Source of the DNA: Planococcus lenghuensis
Lineage (GTDB): Bacteria; Bacillota; Bacilli; Bacillales_A; Planococcaceae
DNA: 64,000 nucleotides
NCBI RefSeq assembly: GCF_001999905.1
Contig: NZ_CP019640.1
Span: forward strand, 2,088,001 to 2,152,000
Direction of reading: 5' to 3'
The notes under the pieces were generated by a model. It had not been told where the DNA came from and did not search any database. It worked only from the letters and a program-made list of their open reading frames with translations. Shown here one piece after another: positions 41,642-50,493 of the stretch (position 1 is the first letter of the stretch; every line of letters begins with the position of its first letter). The position numbers and the translations under genes were made by a program.

Positions 41642-42583
41642 TCAGGATTGTTCTCCTTCTTCTTCAAGCAGAGACTTTTCATATTCAAATTTCTTCATCA
41701 GCATCTCTCCCGTGTAACCTTCTGCGATGAGCCTGCCCAACAGCGCCTTGGTTGCATCATCAGCAGCTTCCGGGTGATCGGGCCGTATAAATTCGACCGG
41801 ATTGGATTCGTCTGAAATCCAGTCGGAGAAACTTCCTGCATATAACCGCACGTTTTCGTGACCGGTTTCAGCCAGCATGGCTGACAGTACAGCCGCTGTC
41901 ACTCCGCTGCCGCAGTAAACAACTGCTTCTTCCTGAGGCAGCAGCAATCCGGTAAAGTCGGCGTTTTCAATAAACCGGCCATCGTGCACAAGCTGAGTCC
42001 AATCGAAGTTCCTGGCACCCGGAATATGGCCTGCCACTGGATCAATGGGTTCATTCTCCCCCCGATAGCGTTCACCGGACCGCGCATCCACCAAGGTTGC
42101 CGCCTCTTCACCTGCCACTATTCTCTGTACGTCTTCCCTGCTGGCAAAAATCTCTCTATTGAATGCCGGCTCAGTCGAAGACGGGCTTGGCACAGCAGGG
42201 TCTGTCGCAGTCGGCAGCCCTTCCTGTTTCAGTTCCTTGAATCCATACTTACTGATAAACACATTTTCGAAGCCCGCGTACTTCAACAACCACCAGGCCC
42301 GCGCGGCAAACGGAGAACCGCCCTGGTCATAAATGACAATATGATCTTCCGGGTGCAGCCCGCTCTGTTGAATAAGCTGTGTCAGCGCATGTTCAGCAGG
42401 CATCGGATGCCGGCCATTGGGGGAAGACATATCAGACATATCCCGTTCCAGGTCCCAATAAACCGCTCCCTCGATATGTTCCTGTTCGTACATGGTTCTC
42501 CCTGCTTCAGGGATCCCCAATTCAAATCGGGTGTCAATCCACTTTACCTGTTCATGATCGAACGTATCTGTTATGACTTTCAT
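41642..42583 (-). CDS. two-domain rhodanese-type sulfurtransferase
   Basis: 313 residues with two rhodanese domains: an inactive N-terminal one (VKWIDTRFELGIPEAGRTMY, EDHIVIYDQGGSPFAARAWW) and an active C-terminal one (DARSGERYRGENEPIDPVAG, catalytic Cys in AVVYCGSGVTAAVLSAML). It moves sulfur from thiosulfate or 3-mercaptopyruvate to an acceptor; the CGSGVTA loop favours 3-mercaptopyruvate-type enzymes. The start overlaps the dynA stop by four bases, so it is coupled to dynA, though a functional link is not obvious. A Glu-rich tail of about 25 residues extends past the second domain. Confidence 0.9.
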   Translation of the reverse strand: MKVITDTFDHEQVKWIDTRFELGIPEAGRTMYEQEHIEGAVYWDLERDMSDMSSPNGRHPMPAEHALTQLIQQSGLHPEDHIVIYDQGGSPFAARAWWLLKYAGFENVFISKYGFKELKQEGLPTATDPAVPSPSSTEPAFNREIFASREDVQRIVAGEEAATLVDARSGERYRGENEPIDPVAGHIPGARNFDWTQLVHDGRFIENADFTGLLLPQEEAVVYCGSGVTAAVLSAMLAETGHENVRLYAGSFSDWISDESNPVEFIRPDHPEAADDATKALLGRLIAEGYTGEMLMKKFEYEKSLLEEEGEQS

Positions 42584-45500
42584 TGCTTGATCATCCTTTC
42601 CTGTTGCAGCAGCTGATACCGCTGTTTCCAGCTATCGAGCTTTTCCTGTTCGTTCAAGAGCGTGCGTTCTGATTCGATGGTTTCCAGCGACTGGACAAGC
42701 AAATGATGACGGAGTCCTTCTGCTTCCCGGTCAATCCATTGTTCGAGCCACATACGCAGATGCTGCTGTTCATCCTGCAGGAATTTTTCGGTGTCCGGCA
42801 CGAATTGTTCCTCGAGTGACTGACGCACCCGTTCTTTTCCGTTCCGTTCAAAAAAATCTTTTGTGCCGCGGAACAGCCGGTTTGCCCCTGAATAATCTGT
42901 TTGCCTGAAAGGCGTGCCGGGTTCAGGAACATTTCCGGTTTCCGGTTCATATGGCGTAAACGAAAAATCAGCGTCCAGTTCCTTCAGTCTGTTCGTGTCT
43001 TCCCGAAACCTGTCGAGCAATCTGCGTTCTGCGAATTTCATCAGCCGGAGCCCCGTCGCCCGCAATTCCTGCTGCAAATCGAATACCAGCATCCCGGTCA
43101 GCTCAGCAAGTGCCGCAGGCAGCGCTTCCCGCGGCGGGCGTTTGGCAAATAATGATGGATTGTACGCTTCTTTAAAAAAGTCACCGAACCGGTAAAATAC
43201 CCGTTGCTGGACATACCGCAGGAGCTCTTCCAGTTCCCGCTCCCCTTCTCTGATCAGGGGAGCGGCAGGTGAAGAGCGGAATCGGGACCGGACCTGCTGT
43301 TCCAGTTCCCGCAGTTCCTGCAGGCGTTCCTCTTTTCGGGACAGGTTGGATTCCGTCTGCCGGATCAATGCTCCCAGACGACTGACCGTATTCTCCACCG
43401 TCTCATGCAGCACACGCACCGCGACACTTTTCAGCTCATCTTCCAGAAAATGATGGAACTCCAACTCGAACGCCGCCATGCCGGACGCTTCTCTGTCTTC
43501 CAGTGCCTGCAGGCTCGATACACCGGATAACCGAGGGAACCGGATGCCGAAACGCTGCAATTCGTTCCGTACGTATGTGATGACTTCCTGACGTTCGGTA
43601 TCATTCGCTGCCAAATCGATGGCGTTGACGATAAAGAACATTTTATCCATTTCAAACGCATCTTTCACCCGGCCGAGCTGGATGAGAAATTCCCGGTCCG
43701 CCCGCGCAAATGCATGATTGTAATAAGTGATGAACAATACAGCATCGGCATTCTTGATATAATCGAACGCTACCCCTGTATGTCTTGCATTGATCGAATC
43801 GGCACCCGGCGTATCCACAAGCGTCACACCGCTTCTAGTAAACGGCGCATCAAAATAGAAGTCGATCGATTCAACAAAGCAACTGCGTTCTTCTTCTGCC
43901 ACATAGGCTGCAAATCCGCTCCGGTCCGTCCGGATGCTGTCTCCCAGCTGCTGGTTGAATTCGGGATATCCTTTTTGGAACGCAGCGATGAAAGACCGGT
44001 GCACCTGCTGTTCTTCGGATTGCTTCTCCAGTATTCCGGCCGCTTGGGTATATGCATCTTCCAATGTCGTAAACGGCTGGCCAAGAGCTTCAAAAGAGCG
44101 CCGGACGTCCGCAGCCAGCATCGCCTCCGTCTTTAAATGTACATCGGCTGTCTCATGCGGCGTATCCCCGGTGACCGGCCGGATCCGGTTGATGGCAGCC
44201 GTCATCGGATTGGGCGAAACCGGCAGCACCCGTTCACCGAGCAGGGCATTGGCGAAAGAAGATTTCCCTGCACTGAATGCGCCGAATAAAGCCACTGTAA
44301 ATTCCCGTTCCTGCAGCCCTTCTGCTTTTCTTTGCAAATATTGGGCTGTTTCGGAAAATCCGCGGATATCCTGAATCAGTTCCGCTGCAGCGAGTGATTG
44401 CCGAATGACATTTTCTTCATCTACAGGTGCCAACTGTTCCTGTTCCGGCTGTTGCGTCTGTTCTTCCGGCTGTTCCTGCTCTTTCAGCATCGCCGGATGA
44501 AACTCTTCCCCTTGTGAGCCGGATTTTTCCAGTTCACTCTCCCACGTTTCCAGCCGGCGTTTTGCCTGCACGATCTCACTTGGCTGGGCTGCATTTAATG
44601 AACGTTTCACCAACGCAATTTGGTCATCTATTTCTTCCAGTGTCCGGATGGCGAATACTTTTTCTTCGAATCGGCGTTCTTTTGCGCTGTTTTCATCCGG
44701 ATCCGCAAGTAATTGATCGAATGCCTGCTCCTGCTCATTTTTCCAGGAATCGGTCCTTTGCATAAACCATCTGCGGATGCTTTCCGTTATTTTATCCGCC
44801 ACATTCAGTACGGTTGTCCCCGTTGCTCCAGTGCTCTTCGGGATAGTCTGTTCAATCACATCAAACGGTACCCGATAATTCATATCTTCAATTGCGAGCG
44901 TCGCTTCATCCGTTAAGAGCCGCACGCTGCGGAGCTGTTCTTTCATCAATGAGCGAATGTGCGGATTAATCGCCTTTGCCACCGCCTCATTCAGCTGATG
45001 ATCCAACTGTTCCCTGCGGCGCGTCCGTTCCTGCTCGGTCTTGCTGCCGCTGAACAGCAGGCCGACTTTAAAACCGGGTTGTAGGGATTCCATATATGCT
45101 GTCAGCGCTTCCCGCACTTCATAAGGTGTAACGTTCGCGTTGTTCAGCAATTCGCTCCGCTTTTGCTCAAAGGCCCGCTGCCAGTCACTGAAACTGGAAA
45201 CAGCCAGCTGTTTTTGCAGTTCCTGATGCTGTTGCCTGATCTCTTCCCGCTGTTCCCATTCCTCAGCTGTCAGTACAGCAGCGAATGTATCAAGCCTCTC
45301 CTGTTTGTCTTCTTCCAAGTAAGCTGTATGTTCATCTTTGAGTTTTTTCAGCGTCAATTCAGCACGCGGCACAGCTTCCTGTTCCCAGCCCTCCATTGCG
45401 TTATGGACCAGTGCCTGAACTTCCGGGAAATCATTTCCTTCTGCGTCCGGCTGTTTTAAGGAAGTATAGTAAATGCCGGCTGGCTCAACTCCCCAAGCCG

Positions 45501-46164
45501 TGAACGCCTCCTGCACTGACTGGCGGAAATCGTCGAATGCCAGTTCCTCGTTCCGGTGCTTGTCAATTTGGTTTACGATCAAATACAGCTCTGTGTACTT
45601 CTGAAGCTGCCGTGTAAACGTGAAATTCAATTCAGACTGCACATGGTTATAATCCATCACATAAAATACCATATCCGCCACATGCAAAGCCGACTCAGTC
45701 GACAGCCGGTGAGCATCATCCGTGGAATCCACACCAGGGGTATCCATCACTGTCACCCCTTCCGGCAGTACGGAATCAGCATGGCCGATTTCAATCTGCC
45801 GGACGTCGCCGCTTCTGGCCAATTTTTTCAGTGTCTGGAAATCATATTCTCCAGAAAATCGGATGGCTTTGTTTTCCTGCATCCGGACGACCGCTTCATC
45901 CTCTTCCGTCCGGCGGACAGTAACGATGTTTGCACTGGTCGGAATCGGACTCGATGGCAGCAGCGTTTCACCGGTGAGGGCATTGATCATGGTGGATTTG
46001 CCGGAGGAAAAATGACCGGCGAACCCGATGATGAATTGCTGTTTCATGAGTTTATCGGCAAATAGCCGTGCCTTTTGCATGCGTTCTGTGTCGCTATTCT
46101 GTTCAAAAATGGCATATAGCCGTGCGATTTCTGTCAGTAATTGTTCTCGGTCCTGCACTTTCAT
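42580..46164 (-). CDS. dynA: bacterial dynamin DynA with two GTPase heads
   Basis: 1,194 residues, almost exactly the length of B. subtilis DynA (YpbR), which fuses two dynamin-like proteins. First head: P-loop GHFSSGKSTM (51-60), switch DTPGVDSTDDAH, NQIDKH. Second head, from about residue 625: P-loop GAFSAGKSSFANALLGE, DTPGADSINARH, NAIDLA. Each head is followed by a long helical stalk; a Gln/Glu/Pro-rich linker (about 560-590) separates the halves. DynA tethers and fuses membranes and helps survive pore-forming or phage-induced membrane damage. First gene of a pair with the sulfurtransferase. Confidence 0.95.
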   Translation of the reverse strand: MKVQDREQLLTEIARLYAIFEQNSDTERMQKARLFADKLMKQQFIIGFAGHFSSGKSTMINALTGETLLPSSPIPTSANIVTVRRTEEDEAVVRMQENKAIRFSGEYDFQTLKKLARSGDVRQIEIGHADSVLPEGVTVMDTPGVDSTDDAHRLSTESALHVADMVFYVMDYNHVQSELNFTFTRQLQKYTELYLIVNQIDKHRNEELAFDDFRQSVQEAFTAWGVEPAGIYYTSLKQPDAEGNDFPEVQALVHNAMEGWEQEAVPRAELTLKKLKDEHTAYLEEDKQERLDTFAAVLTAEEWEQREEIRQQHQELQKQLAVSSFSDWQRAFEQKRSELLNNANVTPYEVREALTAYMESLQPGFKVGLLFSGSKTEQERTRRREQLDHQLNEAVAKAINPHIRSLMKEQLRSVRLLTDEATLAIEDMNYRVPFDVIEQTIPKSTGATGTTVLNVADKITESIRRWFMQRTDSWKNEQEQAFDQLLADPDENSAKERRFEEKVFAIRTLEEIDDQIALVKRSLNAAQPSEIVQAKRRLETWESELEKSGSQGEEFHPAMLKEQEQPEEQTQQPEQEQLAPVDEENVIRQSLAAAELIQDIRGFSETAQYLQRKAEGLQEREFTVALFGAFSAGKSSFANALLGERVLPVSPNPMTAAINRIRPVTGDTPHETADVHLKTEAMLAADVRRSFEALGQPFTTLEDAYTQAAGILEKQSEEQQVHRSFIAAFQKGYPEFNQQLGDSIRTDRSGFAAYVAEEERSCFVESIDFYFDAPFTRSGVTLVDTPGADSINARHTGVAFDYIKNADAVLFITYYNHAFARADREFLIQLGRVKDAFEMDKMFFIVNAIDLAANDTERQEVITYVRNELQRFGIRFPRLSGVSSLQALEDREASGMAAFELEFHHFLEDELKSVAVRVLHETVENTVSRLGALIRQTESNLSRKEERLQELRELEQQVRSRFRSSPAAPLIREGERELEELLRYVQQRVFYRFGDFFKEAYNPSLFAKRPPREALPAALAELTGMLVFDLQQELRATGLRLMKFAERRLLDRFREDTNRLKELDADFSFTPYEPETGNVPEPGTPFRQTDYSGANRLFRGTKDFFERNGKERVRQSLEEQFVPDTEKFLQDEQQHLRMWLEQWIDREAEGLRHHLLVQSLETIESERTLLNEQEKLDSWKQRYQLLQQERMIKQ

Positions 46165-46263
46165 TCGTCTGGCTCCTTATCTTTTCCAAGCTTCATTCAT
46201 CATACCATTTTTTATGCACAGGGCGAAAACCTCTGCATATCCTGCCCACTGTTCACAGCAATT

Positions 46264-46300
46264 GAAAAAGCGCTTCCGGATCCATGATCCGAAAACGCTG
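46264..46300 (-). terminator. SDR gene terminator
   Basis: On the minus strand AGCGTTTTCGGATC, loop ATG, GATCCGGAAGCGCT then TTTTTC; two mismatches in the stem. Confidence 0.75.
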
Positions 46301-46330
46301 CGTCTGACAGTGTTTTATAAAAGCCGGCTG

Positions 46331-47089
46331 TCAGGAAAACCCATGGATCGTCATGCCGCCATCAACAAACAAGGTCTGTCCGGTTATGTAACTTGCCGCA
46401 TCAGATGATAGAAATACAGCAGGTGACGCTATTTCCGGCAATTCACCGACCCGTTTCAACGGCGTGACTGCCTTGATTGCATTTAAATATTCTTCATCAT
46501 CAAGCAGTGGCTCTGTGAGCGGCGTTTTGAAATACCATGGGCCAATGGAGTTCACCCGGATGTTCCGCTCGCCCCATTCCATCGCCATCACCTTCGTCAT
46601 CTGGATGATGGCAGCTTTTGAAGCGGCATAGACGACCCCGGTCTTCAATGCCGTTACTCCGGCGACAGATGACACGTTCAGGACAGAGCCACCGGCATGC
46701 ATATGCTTCACTGCTTCCTGCGAAAATATGAACACACTTTGCGCATTGGTCGTCATAATGGTCTGCCATTCCGCATCGGTTGCTTCATCGGCTTTTGACC
46801 GGATGTTCATCCCGGCATTATTGACAAGAATATCAATTGCGCCGAATTCCCCAAGCGCTTTACCCACCGCTTTTTTCACTTGTTCCCGGTCTGTAATATC
46901 GGCGGCTGCATAATGGGTCCGTCCGTTGCCGATTTCCTTCTGCACTTCGACCAGCTGTTCTTCTGTCCGCGCGACTAAAAGCAGATTGGCGCCAGCTTCC
47001 GCGAACGCCAGTGCGATCGCTTTGCCGATCCCTCTTCCCGCTCCGGTCACGATTGCGGTCTTGCCTTCAAGACTGAATGATTTCAGCAT
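46331..47089 (-). CDS. SDR-family oxidoreductase
   Basis: 252 residues, a classical short-chain dehydrogenase. Cofactor motif TGAGRGIGKA (16-25), NNAG at about 88, catalytic Ser in LNVSSVAGV and Tyr-x3-Lys in VYAASKAAI, with PWYFKTPLTEPLL after it and FVDGGMTIHGFS at the end. Such enzymes reduce or oxidise alcohols/ketones with NAD(P)(H), and resemble gluconate 5-dehydrogenase- and FabG-like members. Substrate is unknown. Divergent from the cytochrome oxidase operon. Confidence 0.9.
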   Translation of the reverse strand: MLKSFSLEGKTAIVTGAGRGIGKAIALAFAEAGANLLLVARTEEQLVEVQKEIGNGRTHYAAADITDREQVKKAVGKALGEFGAIDILVNNAGMNIRSKADEATDAEWQTIMTTNAQSVFIFSQEAVKHMHAGGSVLNVSSVAGVTALKTGVVYAASKAAIIQMTKVMAMEWGERNIRVNSIGPWYFKTPLTEPLLDDEEYLNAIKAVTPLKRVGELPEIASPAVFLSSDAASYITGQTLFVDGGMTIHGFS

Positions 47090-47155
47090 CTCATCTCCTC
47101 CTCTCTATTCAGTATAGAACAACTTCACATTTCCTTCACAAAATCGGGCTATCAG

Positions 47156-47171
47156 TGTGATTTTTGTCACA
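47156..47171 (+). promoter_or_regulatory. Fnr/CRP-type binding site ahead of the ba3 oxidase operon
   Basis: TGTGA, six bases, TCACA: a perfect 16-bp dyad. A TATGAT element at 47193-47198 puts the expected transcription start near 47205, so the dyad centre (47163.5) is about -41.5, the classical position for Fnr/CRP-family activators. Which regulator binds is inferred. Confidence 0.65.
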
Positions 47172-47234
47172 GATGTACACCTCCCGGCAACTTATGATGA
47201 GAAGAACAAACACGCATGAAAGGATGTGGAGTAC

Positions 47235-47375
47235 GTGGCCAAGCAAAAAAAACATCAGCAGCATGAAGAAGAAGAGGAAAAATTGAACGGCACACTCGCT
47301 GCTGTCATGGTTCTCGGCTTTTTCCTGATTGCTTCCTGGGTATTCGTATTTGATTTGTTTTTAAGCCGCTTTTAA
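47235..47375 (+). CDS. cytochrome c oxidase subunit IIa, ba3 type
   Basis: 46 residues from the GTG at 47235: charged start (KQKKHQQHEEEEEKLNGTLA) and a single membrane span (AVMVLGFFLIASWVFVFDLF). This is the form of the small subunit IIa of ba3-type oxidases, which takes the place of the first span of subunit II. It is just upstream of subunits II and I (18 bases to subunit II). The gene is easily missed because it is so short and starts with GTG. Confidence 0.85.
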   Translation: MAKQKKHQQHEEEEEKLNGTLAAVMVLGFFLIASWVFVFDLFLSRF

Positions 47376-47393
47376 TTAATAGGAGGGATTTAC

Positions 47394-47885
47394 ATGCATA
47401 TTCATAAATATGAAAAATGGTGGCTGACATTCGGCATCACCTGCCTGGTCGTCTTCCTGACCGTACTCGGGATCAGTGCCTTCCACGCCGGTGCACATCC
47501 GCCGAGCGCACAGGTATACATTAATCAGGAACACGTCGACGAGATTGCGCCTTTCGATAATCCGGGCGTCCACAAAGTCGAAGGAAAAGAATGGGATTAT
47601 GAAGTGGTGGTTGTCGCTTCCGCATTCATGTTCAGCCCGATGGAATACGAAGTGCCGCTCGGATCGAAAGTGAAATTCATTGCGACCACAAAAGATGTCG
47701 TCCATGGATTTCAGATTGCCGGGACCAACATTAATATGATGCTCGAGCCGGGATATGTCTCTGAATTCGTGACGATTGTCGATAAGCCCGGTGAATACTT
47801 GGTTCTTTGCAATGAATACTGCGGTGTCGGCCACACAGCCATGGCTTCCAAACTGAAAGTGGTGGATTCGAATGCAGAAAGTTAA
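47394..47885 (+). CDS. ba3-type cytochrome c oxidase subunit II (CbaB-like)
   Basis: 163 residues. One N-terminal membrane span (WWLTFGITCLVVFLTVLGIS), then a cupredoxin domain outside the membrane carrying the CuA centre: His in DVVHGFQIAG and the cluster LCNEYCGVGHTAM (two Cys, His, Met). CuA takes electrons from cytochrome c. AGGAGGGATTTAC supplies the ribosome site. Single-span subunit II is typical of ba3 enzymes. Its 3' end overlaps subunit I by 14 bases. Confidence 0.93.
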   Translation: MHIHKYEKWWLTFGITCLVVFLTVLGISAFHAGAHPPSAQVYINQEHVDEIAPFDNPGVHKVEGKEWDYEVVVVASAFMFSPMEYEVPLGSKVKFIATTKDVVHGFQIAGTNINMMLEPGYVSEFVTIVDKPGEYLVLCNEYCGVGHTAMASKLKVVDSNAES

Positions 47886-49593
47886 TAAGGATCGTCCGGC
47901 TGCTGAAATCGTGATGAAACAAAGTTTTGTGACCGAATCGGGGAATGTAAAAAAAGGAGAAACAGTAGACAAGCGGGATGCGAAACTGGCAATGGCGCAT
48001 ATTTATGTGGCCATGACTGCGCTTCTTCTCGGCGGTTTGGCCGGTCTCCTTCAAGTCATGGTGCGTTCGGGTCAATTTGAATTACCATGGGGTATCAGTT
48101 ATTATCAGGTACTCACAGTTCATGGCATCCTGCTTGGTCTTATTCTGACCACATTCTTTATTTTCGGATTCCAGATTTCAGCTGTGAGCCGGACGGCCGG
48201 TACATTATCTGATAAACAGCGCCGTTCCGGCTGGGTCGGTTTTGGCGTGATGACACTCGGCACAGCAATGGCAGCGACCATGGTGCTCCTGAATGAAGCT
48301 TCTGTTCTCTATACATTCTATGCACCGCTCATGGCTCATTGGGTTTTCTATCTCGGGCTGGCTTTCGTTGTGGTCGGCTCCTGGATCGGCGGTTTCGCGC
48401 AAATCGCCCGCTACATACAGTGGAAGCGGGAAAACGGCAAACAGCCCGGCCCGCTCCTCAGCTTCATGGTCGTTGTCAATAACCTGATGTGGGTCATCTG
48501 CTCTCTTGGTGTTGCCATTGCGGTTCTGTTCCAATTCCTTCCATGGTCACTCGGTCTCGTCGACCGGATCGATGTATTGATGAGCCGCACACTGTTCTGG
48601 TACTTCGGCCATCCGCTTGTGTATTTCTGGCTGCTGCCGGCTTATATGATCTGGTACACGATCATTCCGAAAATCATTGGCGGCAAAATATTCTCAGACG
48701 CACTTGCGCGGTTGTCGTTCCTGTTATTCCTGCTGTTTTCGATTCCGGTCGGCTTCCATCATCAGCTGACTGAACCGGGGATCGATGCATTTTGGAAATT
48801 CCTGCAGGTTGTGCTGACGTTCATGGTCGTCATTCCTTCTCTGATGACCGCATTCGCGATGTTTGCGACATTTGAATCGGTCGGCCGGGCAAAAGGCGCG
48901 ACGGGCCTGTTCGATTTCTTCAAGAAACTGCCGTGGGGAGATGTCCGCTTCCTCGTACCGTTTATCGGTATGGTGGCGTTCATTCCTGCCGGTGCCGGCG
49001 GCCTCATCAACGCTTCCAACCAGATGAACCAGGTCATTCACAACACCATCTGGGTAACTGGACATTTCCATCTGACTGTTGCCACCACTGTTGTACTGAC
49101 GTTCTTCGGTGCGATGTACTGGCTCGTTCCGCATTTGACCGGCCGGGTGCTGACGCCGCAATTGAACCGTCTCGGCATTATTCAAGGGATCGTGTGGACA
49201 GTCGGCATGAGTATCATGTCCGGTGCGATGCACGCCGTCGGATTGCTCGGTGCTCCCCGCCGTTCGAATTTCTCAACATATGGCGGCTCAGAGCAGGCAG
49301 TTGAATGGATTCCGTATCAAATCGCCCAGGCGGTCGGCGGAACGATTCTGTTCATCGGCATTGCGCTCGTTCTCTATATCTTCATCCAGCTCGCTTTCTT
49401 CGCGCCTAAGGGTCAACAGGAATACCCGATCGGCGAGGTCGAGGAAAACGCCCAAACAACACCGATGTTCCTCGAGAACTGGAAAATGTGGGTGACCATT
49501 TGTGTAGCCTTGATTCTCTTGGCATACACAGTGCCATTCATCGACATGTTCCAGAACGGACCGCCGGGATCCATCGGCTATAAACTTTGGTAA
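47872..49593 (+). CDS. ba3-type cytochrome c oxidase subunit I (CbaA-like)
   Basis: 573 residues, about 13 membrane spans. Heme and copper ligands: His in TVHGILLGL, CuB His and cross-linked Tyr region in WYFGHPLVYFWLLP, the HHQ pair in VGFHHQLTEPG, and TGHFHLTV for the heme a3/b ligands. It reduces oxygen to water with proton pumping; B-type (ba3) oxidases have high oxygen affinity, which fits the Fnr-type box upstream. The start overlaps subunit II, so translation is coupled. No assembly genes are near. A terminator follows. Confidence 0.95.
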   Translation: MQKVNKDRPAAEIVMKQSFVTESGNVKKGETVDKRDAKLAMAHIYVAMTALLLGGLAGLLQVMVRSGQFELPWGISYYQVLTVHGILLGLILTTFFIFGFQISAVSRTAGTLSDKQRRSGWVGFGVMTLGTAMAATMVLLNEASVLYTFYAPLMAHWVFYLGLAFVVVGSWIGGFAQIARYIQWKRENGKQPGPLLSFMVVVNNLMWVICSLGVAIAVLFQFLPWSLGLVDRIDVLMSRTLFWYFGHPLVYFWLLPAYMIWYTIIPKIIGGKIFSDALARLSFLLFLLFSIPVGFHHQLTEPGIDAFWKFLQVVLTFMVVIPSLMTAFAMFATFESVGRAKGATGLFDFFKKLPWGDVRFLVPFIGMVAFIPAGAGGLINASNQMNQVIHNTIWVTGHFHLTVATTVVLTFFGAMYWLVPHLTGRVLTPQLNRLGIIQGIVWTVGMSIMSGAMHAVGLLGAPRRSNFSTYGGSEQAVEWIPYQIAQAVGGTILFIGIALVLYIFIQLAFFAPKGQQEYPIGEVEENAQTTPMFLENWKMWVTICVALILLAYTVPFIDMFQNGPPGSIGYKLW

Positions 49594-49601
49594 ATAGAAG
49601 A

Positions 49602-49637
49602 ACCGCTCCGCTGCTTAGCAGTGCAGAGCGGTTTTTT
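49602..49637 (+). terminator. oxidase operon terminator
   Basis: AACCGCTC, 17-base loop, GAGCGGTTTTTT. Confidence 0.85.
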
Positions 49638-49732
49638 AGTGGTTCGATTTAAAGTCATCACTTCAACACGGCTATAATTCATAAGAAAATTTCATGTTAC
49701 TGCTATTTGTCTTCCTTACAGGCTATAAAGTG

Positions 49733-49801
49733 TTAATGCTATTTCATAATGTCCAAAAGTTGATGGTATTGTTTGTCCAGGAATTGACGGATATAATGTC
49801 C
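49733..49801 (+). repeat. left-end transposase-site repeats (three copies)
   Basis: TTAATGCTATTTCATAATGT plus CC (49733), TTGATGGTATTGTTTGTCC (49760) and TTGACGGATATAATGTCC (49784). The shared form is TTGA(C/T)GG-N-TTTGTCC. Confidence 0.75.
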
Positions 49802-49918
49802 TTAACGATCCTGAAGAAAGGAAAAGACGCCTCCCTTGGTGTCGGCTATTACCAGTAGCTCGACGGGAGACGTCTCTTGACATGATATGATAATCGTCTC
49901 TCATTATAACATAGAAGA

Positions 49919-50454
49919 ATGCACCTCGAAAGGCGTTTTTTATTAGGTGTGCAGAAAAGGTTCCTTGTCCCTGTTGCAGTCATACAGCGTACAAGGTCAT
50001 TGGCTCCAGAGAACGGAAAGTAAGAGAAGACAGCGGTGAATCCCGTACATTCATCATTAGACGGTTGCGCTGCAGGGGATGTGAAAAGATCCATCATGAA
50101 TTACCGGATGTGATTGTGCCCTATAAACGATACGGTGCGGATGTCATCGAGGAGGCGACCCGCCCCACTGGCCACCTGACGGTGGCAGCTGATGAATCGA
50201 CCCTTTATCGTTGGCGGTATTGGTTCTTTGATCTGATCGATTACTGGCTCTTTATCCTTCAATCTCTCTTCATCCAGTTCCGGGAAAATGAGACCTCAGC
50301 GATCGACCTGTCCAGTCGGAAGCTGCCTGCGCATGAGCGAATTGGACAATGGTTTGGTGCAGAAGGCGGATGGCTGGCAAAGATTGTCCGCCCGGTTGCC
50401 AACCATCATTTTTGGATACATACCCGTTCTGCCTTTTTGTCCAACAGTCCGTGA
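49919..50454 (+). CDS. DUF6431-type zinc-binding transposon protein; start unusual (possible -1 frameshift)
   Basis: The frame 49911-50454 encodes CAEKVPCPCCSHTAYKVIG, REDSGESRTFIIRRLRCRGC and EKIHHELPDVIVPYKRYGAD, the CxxC...CxxC zinc-ribbon and IHHELPD motif of DUF6431 proteins carried by this kind of transposon. No ATG, GTG or TTG lies ahead of the first cysteines. Two routes are possible: an ATG at 49919 in the other frame reads through CGT TTT TTA, and a -1 slip on T TTT TTA (49935-49941) enters the main frame; or initiation at ATT 49942, eight bases after AAAGG. The C-terminal helices (WFFDLIDYWLFILQSLF) follow. The role in transposition is unknown. Confidence 0.65.
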
Positions 50455-50493
50455 ATTACACTTCAACTATCCGAACAAGAAGGAGTGTTGAAA

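Noticed and set aside
43714-46065. Several plus-strand frames of 100-170 codons
   Set aside because: All are shadows of dynA, which is continuous and conserved over 1,194 codons.
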